Shown here piece by piece: positions 42,372-54,382 of a DNA stretch of 64,000 nt. A program made the position numbers and the translations under genes. Source of the stretch: Palsa-883 sp963847615 (lineage in GTDB: Bacteria; Pseudomonadota; Alphaproteobacteria; Acetobacterales; Acetobacteraceae); contig CAWKAN010000016.1 of assembly GCA_963847615.1 (NCBI GenBank), forward strand, positions 587,292-651,291, read 5' to 3'. The notes under the pieces were generated by a model. That model was not told where the DNA came from, did no database searches, and was given only the letters and a program-made list of their open reading frames with translations. Every line of letters starts with the position of its first letter. Position 1 is the stretch's first letter.

Positions 42372-43892
42372 GTGAACCAGACGTCGGACCATCGCAACGC
42401 CGCTGGCGATGCCGCCCTGGGTGGCGCCCCCGGGCACATCCCTGGGGACACCCCCAGGGACACCCCCAGTGACATCCCCGGGGACGCCCCGGGCGAGGCG
42501 CGGCGCAACGTCGAGGCCAACCGGCAATGGGGCGGGCGGTTCGCCGCCGGTCCCGCGGCGGTGATGCAGGAGATCAATGCCTCGATCGGCTTCGACCGCA
42601 AGCTGTGGCGGCAGGACATCCAGGGCTCCCTGGCGCACGCGGCGATGCTGGCGAAGGTCGGCGTCATCGGCGCGGAAGATGAGCGGGCGATCCGCTTCGG
42701 TCTAGAGGCGATCGCCCACGAGATCGCGGCCGGCACGTTTCCGTTCTCCGCGGCGCTGGAGGACATCCACATGAACATCGAGGCGCGGCTGGCCGAGCGG
42801 ATCGGCGAGCCCGGCAAGCGGCTGCACACCGGGCGCAGCCGCAACGACCAGGTGGCGACCGATTTCCGCCTGTGGGTGCGCGACGCGATCGACGGCCTCG
42901 GCGCCCAGATCACCGACCTGATGCGCGCGCTCGCCGCGCGCGCGGCCGAGCATGCCGCCGACCCGATGCCCGGGTTCACGCATTTGCAGACCGCCCAGCC
43001 GGTGACCTTCGGGCACCACATGCTGGCCTATGTGGAGATGCTGCAACGCGACCGCGGCCGGTTGGCCGATTGCCGGCGGCGCGGCAACGAGTGTCCGTTG
43101 GGCTCGGCGGCGCTGGCCGGCACCTCGTTTCCGCTGGACCGCACGGCGACGGCGCTGGCACTGGGTTTCGACCGGCCGACCGCCAATTCGCTGGACGCGG
43201 TGTCGGATCGGGATTTCGCGCTGGAGTTCCTTGGCGCCGCCGCGATCTCCGCGGTGCACCTGTCGCGGCTGGCCGAGGAGATCGTGATCTGGTGCAGCGC
43301 GCCGTATCGCTTCATCCGGCTGTCGGACGCGTTCACCACCGGCAGCTCGATCATGCCGCAGAAGCGCAACCCGGACGCGGCCGAGCTGGTGCGGGCGAAG
43401 ACCGGCCGCGTGACCGGCGCGCTGGTCGGGCTGCTGACGGTGATGAAGGGCCTGCCGCTGGCCTACGCGAAGGACATGCAGGAGGACAAGGAGGGCGTGT
43501 TCGCCGCCGCCGAGGCCTGGGCGCTGTCGCTCGCCGCGACCGCCGGGATGGTGCGCGACATGGCGCCCGACACGGCGCGGATGCGCGAGTTCGCCGGCTC
43601 CGGCTTCGCCACCGCGACCGACCTGGCGGATTGGCTGGTGCGGGTGCTGCACCTGCCGTTCCGCAGCGCGCACCACGCGACCGGACGGCTGGTGTCGCTG
43701 GCCGAGGCGAAGGGGGTCGGTCTGTCCGGCCTGACGCTGGCGGAGATGCAGTCGGTCGAGCCGGGGATCGCGCCGGACGTGTTCTCGGTGCTGACGGTTG
43801 ACGCCTCGGTTGCCTCGCGCACCAGCTACGGCGGCACGGCGCCGGCGAACGTGGCGGCACAGGCCGCGCGCTGGCTGGCGGCACTGGCATGA
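42372..43892 (+). CDS. argH: Argininosuccinate lyase
   Basis: 506 residues. The core starts NRQWGGRFAAGPAAVMQEIN and carries the signature GSSIMPQKRNPDAAELVRAK, plus HTGRSRNDQVATDFRLWVRD and AEHAADPMPGFTHLQTAQP. It cleaves argininosuccinate to arginine and fumarate. The first ~45 residues are an unusual extension built of GDTP/GDAP-type repeats (DNA repeat about 42437-42500); a later start is possible but no good one is seen. Followed by the lptM-like gene. Confidence 0.93.
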   Translation: MNQTSDHRNAAGDAALGGAPGHIPGDTPRDTPSDIPGDAPGEARRNVEANRQWGGRFAAGPAAVMQEINASIGFDRKLWRQDIQGSLAHAAMLAKVGVIGAEDERAIRFGLEAIAHEIAAGTFPFSAALEDIHMNIEARLAERIGEPGKRLHTGRSRNDQVATDFRLWVRDAIDGLGAQITDLMRALAARAAEHAADPMPGFTHLQTAQPVTFGHHMLAYVEMLQRDRGRLADCRRRGNECPLGSAALAGTSFPLDRTATALALGFDRPTANSLDAVSDRDFALEFLGAAAISAVHLSRLAEEIVIWCSAPYRFIRLSDAFTTGSSIMPQKRNPDAAELVRAKTGRVTGALVGLLTVMKGLPLAYAKDMQEDKEGVFAAAEAWALSLAATAGMVRDMAPDTARMREFAGSGFATATDLADWLVRVLHLPFRSAHHATGRLVSLAEAKGVGLSGLTLAEMQSVEPGIAPDVFSVLTVDASVASRTSYGGTAPANVAAQAARWLAALA

Positions 43893-43934
43893 GGGCGGTG
43901 GCATGAGGGCGGTGGCATGAGGGCGGTGGCATGA
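43888..43934 (+). repeat. 14-bp tandem repeats between argH and lptM
   Basis: GGCATGAGGGCGGT occurs three times with a partial fourth, beginning at the argH stop. Each unit contains ATG, and 14 is not a multiple of three, so copy-number changes would move ATGs between frames. Confidence 0.75.
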
Positions 43935-43945
43935 GGGGCGTTGGC

Positions 43946-44071
43946 ATGCGGGCGGCGGTGCTGCTGTTGCTGACGGCGCTGCTGCTGGCCGCCTGCGGCA
44001 AGAAGGGCCCGCCAAGCCCGCCGGGGCCGGCGAACGAGATCATCTATCCAAGGACCTATCCGACGCACTGA
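43946..44071 (+). CDS. lptM: LptM-like small lipoprotein
   Basis: 41 residues (46 if started at 43931): MRAAVLLLLTALLLAACGKK GPPSPPG etc. The lipobox LAAC and immediately following GKKGP are the LptM (YifL) hallmark; LptM assists LptD disulfide maturation in the outer membrane. Between argH and lysA, its usual place in relatives, although lysA is now 6 kb away. The start is uncertain because of the upstream ATG-containing repeats. Confidence 0.75.
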   Translation: MRAAVLLLLTALLLAACGKKGPPSPPGPANEIIYPRTYPTH

Positions 44072-44122
44072 TGTTCGACGCATTGGGGCCGGCGCGTTGA
44101 GGCCAACGCACCGATGCCGGTT

Positions 44123-44419
44123 CTATTCGACCAGCGCGACCCTCAGCTTCTTGCCCAGCGCCGCGGCGGCGCGGAACAGCGTGTGCAGCGCCACGCCGGT
44201 GTTGGCGGGGTCGAGCAGCCGGTCAAGCTGCGAACGGCTGGTTTGCATCGCCGCGGCCATCGCGGTTTTGCTGAGATCCTGTTCGCGCATCGCCTGTGCG
44301 ACCTGCCAGGCGATGGCCTGCCTGATCGCCACCGCGTCGATCGCGTCGAGCAGCCCTTCCTCGGCCAGGAAACTCTCGAAGCTGGAACCGATCGGGTGGA
44401 TGGGAGGCTGGACGTTCAT
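44123..44419 (-). CDS. XRE family antitoxin
   Basis: 98 residues: MNVQPPIHPIGSSFESFLAE, then a helix-turn-helix (AIAWQVAQAMREQDLSKTAM, AAAMQTSRSQLDRLLDPANT) and LHTLFRAAAALGKKLRVALVE. The form fits antitoxins paired with Gp49/RelE toxins. The ATG overlaps the toxin stop (ATGA). Probably autorepresses the operon. Confidence 0.82.
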   Translation of the reverse strand: MNVQPPIHPIGSSFESFLAEEGLLDAIDAVAIRQAIAWQVAQAMREQDLSKTAMAAAMQTSRSQLDRLLDPANTGVALHTLFRAAAALGKKLRVALVE

Positions 44420-44808
44420 GCGTGCCGCGCTGCCCTGGCGGCCCGCAAGCGCGCCAGCAGGTCGGCTTGCCGCATCCTTGCCGCGTCCAGCTCGTTGTTC
44501 GGCGCGGTCTGCGACTTCTTGATGACCCCGTGCAACAGCACCACCAGCGGCCCGTCGGCGCAGAACAGCATCCGCGCGATGCGGTTCGCCAGATTGATCC
44601 GGACCTCCCACAGTCCGTCGCCCAACGCGCCGCAGGTCGGCATTCCGATTGGCCATGCGTGTTCCACCTTGCGCACGGCGATCCCGATTGCCTGGCGATC
44701 GGCCAGGGACAGCGTCTTCAGCCACACAAGCACCGGCTCGTTGCCGGTAGCGGTCCGATAGAATTCGGCCGTCACGATGCGTTGCGGGCACGGCAGCGGT
44801 GCTGTCAT
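44416..44808 (-). CDS. RelE/Gp49-like toxin
   Basis: 130 residues from MTAPLPCPQRIVTAEFYRTA; a start 33 bases upstream is in frame. Family motifs: GNEPVLVWLKTLSLADRQAI, GLWEVRINLANRIARMLFCA, LVVLLHGVIKKSQTAPNNEL and ARMRQADLLARL. These phage-derived HigB-like toxins are ribosome-dependent RNases. A MITE-like element lies 85 bp upstream of the start. Confidence 0.85.
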   Translation of the reverse strand: MTAPLPCPQRIVTAEFYRTATGNEPVLVWLKTLSLADRQAIGIAVRKVEHAWPIGMPTCGALGDGLWEVRINLANRIARMLFCADGPLVVLLHGVIKKSQTAPNNELDAARMRQADLLARLRAARAARHA

Positions 44809-44892
44809 GCGATGTGCACCGAAAATGGGGCGCGTGGTCAAGGTCTACGTTGCGGGACACGCTTCTGGGCAGCGTGCCTGAACAAACCGCTA

Positions 44893-45078
44893 GGCTCATA
44901 TGGCGTTGACTGTTGGACGGCCCCGTAGGGCGGAAAAGCGCAGCGCCTTCCGCCGTCGGACGGTGGCGGGATATGTTGTTGGGGACGTCGGCAGATGCGA
45001 GCGGCTCGCCCGGCGGTGGCGGAAGGCGCTGCGCTTTTCCGCCCTACGGGGCCGTCCAACAGTCAACGCCATATGAGC
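44893..45078. mobile_element. 186-bp inverted-repeat element, copy 3
   Basis: Same ends as 25750-25934, with perfect 61-bp terminal inverted repeats in this copy. Flanks AAACCGCTA and GAACCGCTG share AACCGCT, consistent with an independent insertion and a ~9-bp target duplication. Confidence 0.88.
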
Positions 45079-45102
45079 GAACCGCTGACGTCCGCTGCCG
45101 GG

Positions 45103-46595
<1,493 letters not shown>

Positions 46596-46596
<1 letters not shown>

Positions 46597-47531
46597 CAGC
46601 GCGGCTCCCGCGGGCGCAGCACCCAGCCCAGCACGCCGTCGGGGAAGAAGATGATCACCGCCAGCGCGATCGCCGAGACCACGAAGGTGTTGAGCTGGCC
46701 GAGCGGGCGCAGCAGCTCGTCGAACAGGATCAGGAAGATCGACCCCAGGATGCCGCCCAGGATGGTGCGCCGCCCGCCGAACACCACGGCGATGATGATC
46801 TGCACGGTGATCGCCAGGCTGACCACGGTGTCGACCGAGGCGGCGCCCTCGTAGAAGGTCAGCATGCCGCCGGCGAGGCCGGAGAACAGCGCGCTGATGC
46901 AGAACGCGGCCAGCTTGTGCTTGGTCACGTTGAAGCCGAGCGCCGCCGCCTCGATCCGGTCCTGGCCGGTGGCCTGCAGGATCAGCCCGAGCGAGGAGCG
47001 CGACAGGCCGAACAGGATCAGTGCGGAGATCACCATGAAGCCGAGCGCGTACCAGTAGTTGACCGAGACATCGATCGACAGCACGTCGGGCACCATCATG
47101 CCGATCTCGCCGCCGGTGACGTTGGCGAAGATCACGATGCAATCCAGCAGCAGCAGCACGGCGACCAGCGTGATCAGGCCGAAATAGGGTCCGCGCAGGC
47201 GCAGCGCCGGCAGCGCCAGCAGCGCGCCGCCCACCACCGCGGCGATCGACCCGCCGGCCAGGCAGAGCGGGATGGCGAACCCGGCATTGTTCAGCAGCCC
47301 GGCGCCGTAGGCGCCGATGCCGATCAGGAAGGTGGGGCCGAAATTCACCTCGCCGGCGAAGCCGAACAGCAGGTCCCACGACATGGCGAAGACGCCGAAA
47401 TAATACGCCGTGGTAAAGATCCCGAGGAAATAGGCGCCCATCCAGCCGGGCGCCGAGGCGGCCAGCACGACCAGCAGCAGGGCGATCCAGGGACCGGGGC
47501 GGCGCAACAGCTGCATCGCGCGCATCCTCAT
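46596..47531 (-). CDS. livM: Branched-chain-type ABC transporter permease LivM
   Basis: 311 residues, start overlapping LivH (ATGA). Multi-spanning membrane protein with FGFAGEVNFGPTFLIGIGAY, LRLRGPYFGLITLVA, LGRSSLG-like LSRSSLGLILQATGQDRIEA and VVFGGRRTILGGILG, all LivM hallmarks. Forms the channel with LivH in the inner membrane. Confidence 0.92.
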
Positions 47532-48403
47532 CGCCGCCCGAGCAGGCCTTGCGGCCGCATGTACAGCACCAGGATCAGGATCAGCAGCGCCGGGATCGGC
47601 CGCAGCGTCGGCGCGATGAGATAGGCGGTAATCGTTTCCGCATAGCCCACCACATAGGCGGCGATCAGCGAGCCGGGCACGCTGCCGAGCCCGCCCAGGA
47701 TGACGATGGTGAAGGCGCTGGCGGTCAGGTTGCCGGCATTGTCGGAGCTGACGCCGAAAAACGACGCCAGCAGCACGCCGGCGAGACCCGCCAGCAGGCC
47801 GTAGATCGTCCAGACGATCAGGTAGATGCGCGACATCTCGAAACCCAGCAGGGTCAGCGCGCGCGGATTGATCGAGGCGGCGAGCAGCTGCTTGCCGATC
47901 CGCGTGCGGTTGACCAGCAGCCACAGCAGTCCGATCGCGGCCCAGGAGATCGCCGCGATCATCACCTCGTTCCACGGCGTGCGCACGCCCAGCAGCTGCA
48001 CCACGCCGGGGATCAGCGGGCGCATGCTCACCGGGTTGTTGGTGAACAGATAGTCCATCCCGACCTGGATCATGATGCCCCAGAGCAGCGTGCCGGTGAG
48101 GATGAAGATCTCCTCCTCCAGCTTCGGGATCGCCTTCGAACGCTGGATCGGCCGCACCACGACGAAATAGGTGACGTAGGAGGCGATCAGTCCGGCGAGG
48201 ATGCCGACCGCCGCGCCGCCATAGGGGCCGGCACCGTAGTTGGCGGCGACATACCAGCCGAACAGCGCGGCGATCAGCATGATGCCGCCATGCGCGAGAT
48301 TGAGCACCCCGCTGACGCCGAACATCAGCGTGAACCCGATGGCGCCGAGGCCGTACAGGGCGCTGACGGCGAAGCCGTCGATCAGGATTTGCAGGGCAAG
48401 CAC
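47528..48403 (-). CDS. livH: Branched-chain-type ABC transporter permease LivH
   Basis: 291 residues from a GTG (VLALQILIDGFAVSALYGLG), which matches the family start; an upstream ATG at 48484 would add a charged extension. Hallmarks: FTLMFGVSGVLNLAHGGIML, RTRIGKQLLAASINPRALTL and FTIVILGGLGSVPGSLIAAY. Partner of LivM. It is the second gene of the operon, after the binding-protein gene. Confidence 0.92.
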   Translation of the reverse strand: MLALQILIDGFAVSALYGLGAIGFTLMFGVSGVLNLAHGGIMLIAALFGWYVAANYGAGPYGGAAVGILAGLIASYVTYFVVVRPIQRSKAIPKLEEEIFILTGTLLWGIMIQVGMDYLFTNNPVSMRPLIPGVVQLLGVRTPWNEVMIAAISWAAIGLLWLLVNRTRIGKQLLAASINPRALTLLGFEMSRIYLIVWTIYGLLAGLAGVLLASFFGVSSDNAGNLTASAFTIVILGGLGSVPGSLIAAYVVGYAETITAYLIAPTLRPIPALLILILVLYMRPQGLLGRR

Positions 48404-48533
48404 GGGATGTTCCGCCTGTCGGGTTGTGCGGTGGCGCCGGTCCCCCGCGTCACGGCCGGCCTTCCCCGGCCAGCCATTTCGCATTGAGCCCGAAATGGCT
48501 GACCGGGTCGACCGGCCACGGCGATGCGAGCGG

Positions 48534-49795
48534 CTACTTCGCGGCGGCTGGCAGCTTCACGAAGGACGGGAAGATCAGCTTGTTCGGGCACTTGCTCGCC
48601 GGCCAGATGCAGACCTGCTTGCCGTCCTGCCACTGCATGAACACGCCGGTGGTGAAGCCGGGGCCGTATTTCAGCGCGTGGGTGAACTCGTCCTGGCGGC
48701 CATAGAAGGCGACATGGCCGAGCGTGCCTTCCATGTCGGTCTTCTCCATCTCGGCCACCATCTTGTCCGGATCGGTCGAGTGCGCCCGCCCGATCGCGCC
48801 GGCGATGGCCCGCACCGAGTCATAGGAGGTGAAGCCGGTCGAAGGCGGGAAGGTGGCCGAAACGCTTCTGGAATGCATCCGCCACCGGCACGGTCAGCGA
48901 AGTGATCGCCAGGCCCGGCACCGTTCCGGTCTGCGTCACCACGCCGTTCACCGCGCCATTGGTGTCCTTCCAGAAGGTCAGGTTGGTCGCCTGGGCGCTG
49001 ATGCCGCCGAGCGCGATCGGCACCTGCTGGTCGTGCCACTGCACCGTGGGCTGCACGCCGACATGGGCGATGCCGGTGAGGATGACATCCGGGTGCTTCG
49101 CCTCGATCCCGTTGAAGATCGGCGTGAAGTCGGTGGTGTCGGGATTGAACCTGACATGGTCCACCACGTTGAGCCCGGCCTTGGGCAGGCACTTCAGCAT
49201 CCCGTCATCGAGCGGCGCGGTCCAGTCGGCGTCCTCGCTCATCACCGCCGCGGTCTTCATGTGCAGCCCGGCGGCGAAGATGTCGTGCGAGGCGTCGCAC
49301 ACCGCCTGGGCGAGGATCGGCGAGGGGAACCAGCCCTCGAACATGTACTTGTACTGCGTCGTACTTGTCGTGCACCTGCTTGGTGATCAGGTTGCTCGCG
49401 GCAGCCGGGGTGATGGTGGGCATGTGCAGGCGGGCCGACCACGGCTCGATTGCCAGCGCGACCTCGCTGATGAAGGTGGTGACCACCGCGGAGACGTGAT
49501 CCTGTTGGACCGCGCGCTGGAAGGCGCGCACCGCGTCCGAGGCGGAGGAATGATCGTCGTAGGAGATGATCTCGATCTTGCGGCCGTTGACGCCGCCCTT
49601 GGCGTTGATGTCGTCGGCCGCGAGCTGGGCGCCCTGCAGGATCGCCTGGCCGACAATCGCGGATTGCTCACTGATCACGCCGATCTTGATCGGCCCGGTC
49701 TCGGCCGCGCGGGCCGGCGACGGCGCGGCGAACAGCGCCAGCGAACCGGTGAGCAGGGCGGCGTACGGCAGTAGGCGCCAGGGGGGCGACGGCAT
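48534..49795 (-). pseudogene. ABC transporter substrate-binding protein (Leu/Ile/Val type), two frameshifts
   Basis: Signal peptide MPSPPWRLLPYAALLTGSLA... cut near ARA-AETGP. Frame 1 runs IKIGVISEQSAIVGQAILQG, NAKGGVNGRKIEIISYDDHS to about 49355; frame 2 continues MFEGWFPSPILAQAVCDASH and NVVDHVRFNPDTTDFTPIFN; near 48845 frame 3 finishes STGFTSYDSVRAIAGAIGRA to KLPAAAK. Restored it is ~420 residues, a normal periplasmic binding protein. It feeds LivH/LivM/LivGF. With an intact permease and ATPase, indel error is likely. Confidence 0.87.
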
Positions 49796-50415
49796 GGACG
49801 AGTTTCCTGTTGGTGTCGAGCCATTTGGGCCGGCTCGGTTGGTATCCAGACGATCCCGCCACGATATCCGATGCGACGAGCCATCGTTCGTCCCAATATC
49901 CGCAATGGGACTAACGGTCATATTATCGTTTGTTCACGGTCTGCCAAGCCCTGGACCGAGCGCCGGGCCGAGCCCTGGGGCCGAGCCGTCAGGCAATCCC
50001 GGGCCAGCCGGTCCAAATATCGGCATCGGCATGGCCTTATACCAGGCGTCCGAATGATCGGCGCTTCGGGCATAGCCGCAGCGTCATGCCGGCGAAGCAT
50101 GCCCTAGGGCGGAGGCCGGGGGCCGGCATCCACGACTGTGCTTGCTGCACCAAGGCAAGACGTGGATACCGGCCTTCGCCGGCATGACGTGGGTGCGGCG
50201 CCGATGGGTCACTCCTTTGGCCGGTTATATGCAACGACCCGGCTTGCTCGGCGATGCAGCCCCGACATGACGGCCGGCACCTTGCATCTCGTCCGAACGC
50301 TGTGCTGATGCTAGGGTGCATCGACCGTCTGCAACCGCCTCGCCTCCCCGATGTCCCCCGCCGCATGGCGACGCGGGGCGCGGGATGCGCCGCCCAGGAT
50401 TGCGATACCGCCCGA
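49796..50415. other. Intergenic region upstream of lysA
   Basis: Holds the start-side region of the leftward binding-protein gene, some AT-richer sequence (49880-49935) suitable for a promoter, and element B copy 3. No additional gene is supported. Confidence 0.4.
50039..50227. repeat. Dispersed inverted-repeat element B, copy 3
   Basis: Left end ATACCAGGCGTCCGAATGAT is identical to copy 1; right end, reversed, ATAACCGGCCAAAGGAGTGA is diverged. The interior shares GCTTGCTGCACCAAGGCAAG and CCTTCGCCGGCATGACG with copies 1 and 2. Confidence 0.65.
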
Positions 50416-51753
50416 ATGGCCGCCCCCGCCGCACGGATTGTCGATCATCCCGCCCCCTCCGTCGCCGAACTGATCGCGGCGCGGCCCTGGTTGTCGATGC
50501 ACGCCATGGACGGGCTGCTGCTCGACGAGGTGCCGCTGAACCGCATCGCCGACGCGGTCGGCACCCCCACCTGGGTCTATTCCGCCGCCACGATGCGCGC
50601 GCGCCTTGCCGCGCTGACCGCCGCGCTCGCCGCCGCCAGGCTGGACGCACAGGTGCACTATGCGGTGAAGGCGAACGACCACCTGGCCATCCTGCGGCTG
50701 TTCGCGCGCGAAGGCGCCGGTGCCGACGTGGTGAGCGAGGGCGAGTTGCTGCGCGCCCGTGCCGCCGGCATCCCGGCCGGGCGGATCGTCTTCTCCGGCG
50801 TCGGCAAGTCGGTGCGCGAGCTGCGCCTGGCGCTGAGCGAGGACATCGCGCAGATCAACGTGGAAAGCGCCGAGGAGCTGGCGATGCTCTCGACGGTCGC
50901 CGTCGAGCTGGGCCGCACCGCCCGCGTGGTGCTGCGGGTCAACCCCGACGTGGACGCCTTCACCCACGCCAAGATCAGCACCGGGCGCGCCCAGGACAAG
51001 TTCGGCATTCCCTACGCCCAGGTCGCCGCGCTCTATGCCCGGGCCGCGAGCCTGCCCGCCATAAGCCCGATCGGCCTGGCGTTGCATATCGGCAGCCAGA
51101 TCCTGTCGATCGCGCCGTACCGCACCGCCTATGGGCGCATCGCCGCGCTGGTCCGCACGCTGCGCAGCGATGGGTTCGCGGTCGAGACGGTGGATTGCGG
51201 CGGCGGCCTCGGCATTCCCTATCGCAACCAGCCGGCGCCGAGCCCGACGGCGCTGGCCGGCGCCATCGCCGGGGCGTTGCACAACCTGGACCTGCGCCTG
51301 ACCGTCGAGCCCGGCCGCTGGCTGGTCGGCCCGGCCGGGGTGCTGCTGGCCTCGGTCATCCTGGTGAAGGCGGTCGAGGGCGGGCGCTTCGTCGTGCTGG
51401 ACGCGGCGATGAACGACCTGGTGCGCCCGGCGATGTACGATGCCTGGCACGGCATCGTGCCGGTCGCCGCCGCCGAGGCCGTCGGCGCGGTGTCGCCCGC
51501 CGACGTGGTCGGGCCGATCTGCGAGAGCGGCGACACCTTCGCCCGCGACCGCTTGCTGCCGGCGCTGGCGGCCAATTCCCGCGTGGCGATCCTCGATGCC
51601 GGGGCCTATGGTTCGGTCATGAGCTCCGTCTACAACGCCCGCCCGCTCGCCGCCGAGGTGATGGTTGACGGTGGCGCGTTCACGGTGATCCGCCCCCGCC
51701 AGGCGCTGGCCGCCTTGTGGGCAGCGGAGCGCCTGCCAAAATCGCTGGAATGA
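50416..51753 (+). CDS. lysA: Diaminopimelate decarboxylase
   Basis: 445 residues from MAAPAARIVDHPAPSVAEL; an ATG at 50365 is possible. The fold-III PLP enzyme motifs are HYAVKANDHLAILRLF (PLP lysine), VSEGELLRARAAGIP, DCGGGLGIPY, VEPGRWLVGPAG, GPICESGDTFARDR and AYGSVMSSVYNARP. Final step of lysine synthesis. Its stop overlaps the TIGR02302 start (ATGA). Confidence 0.95.
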   Translation: MAAPAARIVDHPAPSVAELIAARPWLSMHAMDGLLLDEVPLNRIADAVGTPTWVYSAATMRARLAALTAALAAARLDAQVHYAVKANDHLAILRLFAREGAGADVVSEGELLRARAAGIPAGRIVFSGVGKSVRELRLALSEDIAQINVESAEELAMLSTVAVELGRTARVVLRVNPDVDAFTHAKISTGRAQDKFGIPYAQVAALYARAASLPAISPIGLALHIGSQILSIAPYRTAYGRIAALVRTLRSDGFAVETVDCGGGLGIPYRNQPAPSPTALAGAIAGALHNLDLRLTVEPGRWLVGPAGVLLASVILVKAVEGGRFVVLDAAMNDLVRPAMYDAWHGIVPVAAAEAVGAVSPADVVGPICESGDTFARDRLLPALAANSRVAILDAGAYGSVMSSVYNARPLAAEVMVDGGAFTVIRPRQALAALWAAERLPKSLE

Positions 51754-54375
51754 ACCCGCCGCCGCACGACCCGGACGGTCTGTTGCGCCGGCTTGCCAGG
51801 CAGCGGGCCCTCGCCCGCCTGGCGCTGCTGTTCGAGCGGGTCTGGCCGGCGCTGTGGCCGCCGCTGGGGGTGGTCGGGCTGTTCCTGGGTGCCGCGCTGT
51901 TGGGTCTGCCGCAGCTGCTGCCGCCGAGCCTGCACCTGGTGCTGCTGCTCGCCGTCGCCGTGGCGGTGCTGGTGCTGCTGGTGCGCGGCTTCAAAGATGT
52001 CGTGGCGCCCGATGATGCGGCCGCGGACCGCCGGCTGGAGGTCGCCTCCGGCCTGCGCCATCGCCCGTTGGCGGTGCTGACCGATCGCCCGGCGCAAACG
52101 CGTTCGGGGGTGGATCGTTCGCCAGGCGATGGCCTGAGGGGGGATGGTTCGGCCGGACCGGATCCGGCCGCCGATCCGCTGTGGCGGGCGCACGTGGAAC
52201 GCGCCATCCGCCAGCTGCGCCGCCTGCGCGTCGGCCTGCCGCGGCCCGGGCTGGCGCGGCGCGATCCGCGCGCGCTGCGCGGCGGGTTGCTGGTGGCTCT
52301 GGTCGCCGCCCTGGTCATCGCCGGGCCGGACGCGCCGCAGCGGATCGCCCAGGCGCTGTCGCCCAACCTGCCGCACGCGCCGGCCGCCCCGGGGACCGAG
52401 CTGCAGGCGTGGATCACGCCGCCGGCCTACACGCGGCTCGCGCCGATCTTCCTGCACCGCGATACCAGCGCGGTCACCGCGCCGGCCGGGTCGCACCTGA
52501 CGGTCAGCGTCACCGGCAGCGACACCACGCCGAGCCTGGCGCTGAATGGCCATGCCACGCCGTTCCGCGCGCTCGACGCGGCGAGTTTCCAGGCCGACCT
52601 GGAATTGACCGCCGGCGGCCGGCTGGCGGTGCGCGATGGCGGCGGCGAGATGGCGGGGTGGGACCTGACCGTCGTTGCCGATCGGCCGCCGACCGCCGCC
52701 TGGACCGAGCCGCCGGGTGCCGCCGTCCGACGGCCAGCGCCTGCGGCTGCCCTGGACGGTCAGCGACGATTACGGCGTGGTCGGGTTGCAGGCCGAACTG
52801 CACCTGCGCGACCGGCCGGGCGCGCCGCCGCTGGCGATCGCCATCCCGCTGCCGGGGGGCGATCCCCGCGCCGCGCACGGCGTCAGCCAGCAGGACCTGA
52901 CGGCGCATCCCTGGGCCGGGCTGGCGGTGGCCGGGCGGCTGGTCGCGCGCGATTCCCTCGGCCAGACCGGCGCCAGCAGCCCCGCCGCGTTCGTGCTGCC
53001 GGAGCGCAATTTCACCAACCCGGTCGCCCGCGCGCTGATTGCCGCGCGGCGCGGGCTGAGCCTGCATCCGGAGGATCGCGACGCCGCGCTCGGGGTGCTG
53101 GATGCGCTGCTGCGCAGCCCGCAGGCGTTCGGCACCGATTTCGGCGCCTACGCCAATCTCGGCGCGCTGTTCTACCTGCTGGAATTCGACCAGTCCGCCG
53201 ACGCCGTCGATCAGGCCCAGCTGCGCATGTGGCAGCTCGCGCTGCACATGGAGGAGGGCCTGACCGAGCAGACCGCGCGCCAGCTGGAGGCGGCGCGCCA
53301 GGCCGCCAGGGATGCGCTGGACCGGGCGCAGCAGGACCCGTCGCAGGCCAATCGCGACGAGTTGCAAAAGCGCCTCGCCGAACTGGAGAATGCCATCCAG
53401 CATCATTTGCAGGCGCTGCTCGACCAGTTGCGGCGCAGCCCGGACGAGATGGGGTTCGACCCCAACGCGACGCGGCTGGACAGCCGGGAGATGCAGCGGC
53501 TGGCGGAGGCGGCGAGGCAGGCGGCGGAGCAGGGCAAGCTGGACACCGCTCGCCAGCGCATGGCGGAGCTTGAGCAGATGCTCGACGCCCTGCGCAACGC
53601 GCGCACGCGGCAGGGCGCCGACGCCGCGCGCAACGCCGAGCGCCGCCAGCGCGGCCGCCAGCAGATGAGCGTGCTGCAGGACATGATCGCGCGCCAGGGG
53701 GGCCTGCTGGACCACGCGCAGCAGCGCGCCACCGAGCAGGCACGGCCCGACGGCGGCGCCCGCCCGCCGACCGAAGCGGCCGATCCGGACGCCGCGCGGC
53801 AGGCCGAGCGGCGCATCCAGCAGGCGCTGCGCCGCGCGCTCGGCGAGTTGATGCAGCGGTTCGGCGACCTGACCGGCAAGGTGCCGCCGAGCCTGAGCCA
53901 GGCCGACATGGCGATGCGCGGCGCCGCGCAGGCGCTGGCCGACGGGCAGGACCAGGCCGCCGGCAACGACGAGCAGCGGGCCATCGAGGCGTTGCAGAAG
54001 GGCGGCCGGGAAATGGGCCAGACCATGGCGCGGCAGTTCGGCCGCGGTCAGCCCGGCCAGGACGGCAGCGGGCAGGACGGCGAGGGCGACGACGGCATGT
54101 TCGGGCTGGGCCTGCAGGACGGGCGGGGCGGCACCCCCGGGCGCGGCACCCTGCCGGGCTCGCCCTACCAACCCGATGCGCAGCGCGATCCGTTCGGCCG
54201 GCGTTACGGCCAGGGCAGCTCGGGGGCCGACGAAAGCCAGACCACCACGGTGCCCGAACAGCGCGAGCAGCAGCGCACCCACGCGATCGAGCAGGAGCTG
54301 CGCCGGCGCGGCGCGGACCGCACCCGGCCGCAGTACGAGCTGGATTATATCGGCCGGCTGCTGCAGCAGTTCTGA
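51750..54375 (+). pseudogene. TIGR02302/DUF4175 family membrane protein, one frameshift
   Basis: Opens MNPPPHDPDGLLRRLARQRA with two N-terminal transmembrane helices (LGVVGLFLGAALLGL, LVLLLAVAVAVLVLLV), then a periplasmic part (LQAWITPPAYTRLAPIFLHR). Near 52715 one indel shifts the frame to PPSDGQRLRLPWTVSDDYGV, after which a long Gln/Arg/Glu-rich coiled-coil region (SREMQRLAEAARQAAEQGKL) and a Gly/Gln-rich linker lead to the conserved end QYELDYIGRLLQQF. Restored length ~875. Adjacent to lysA as in other alphaproteobacteria. Function unknown. Confidence 0.85.
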
Positions 54376-54382
54376 CCCCGCT

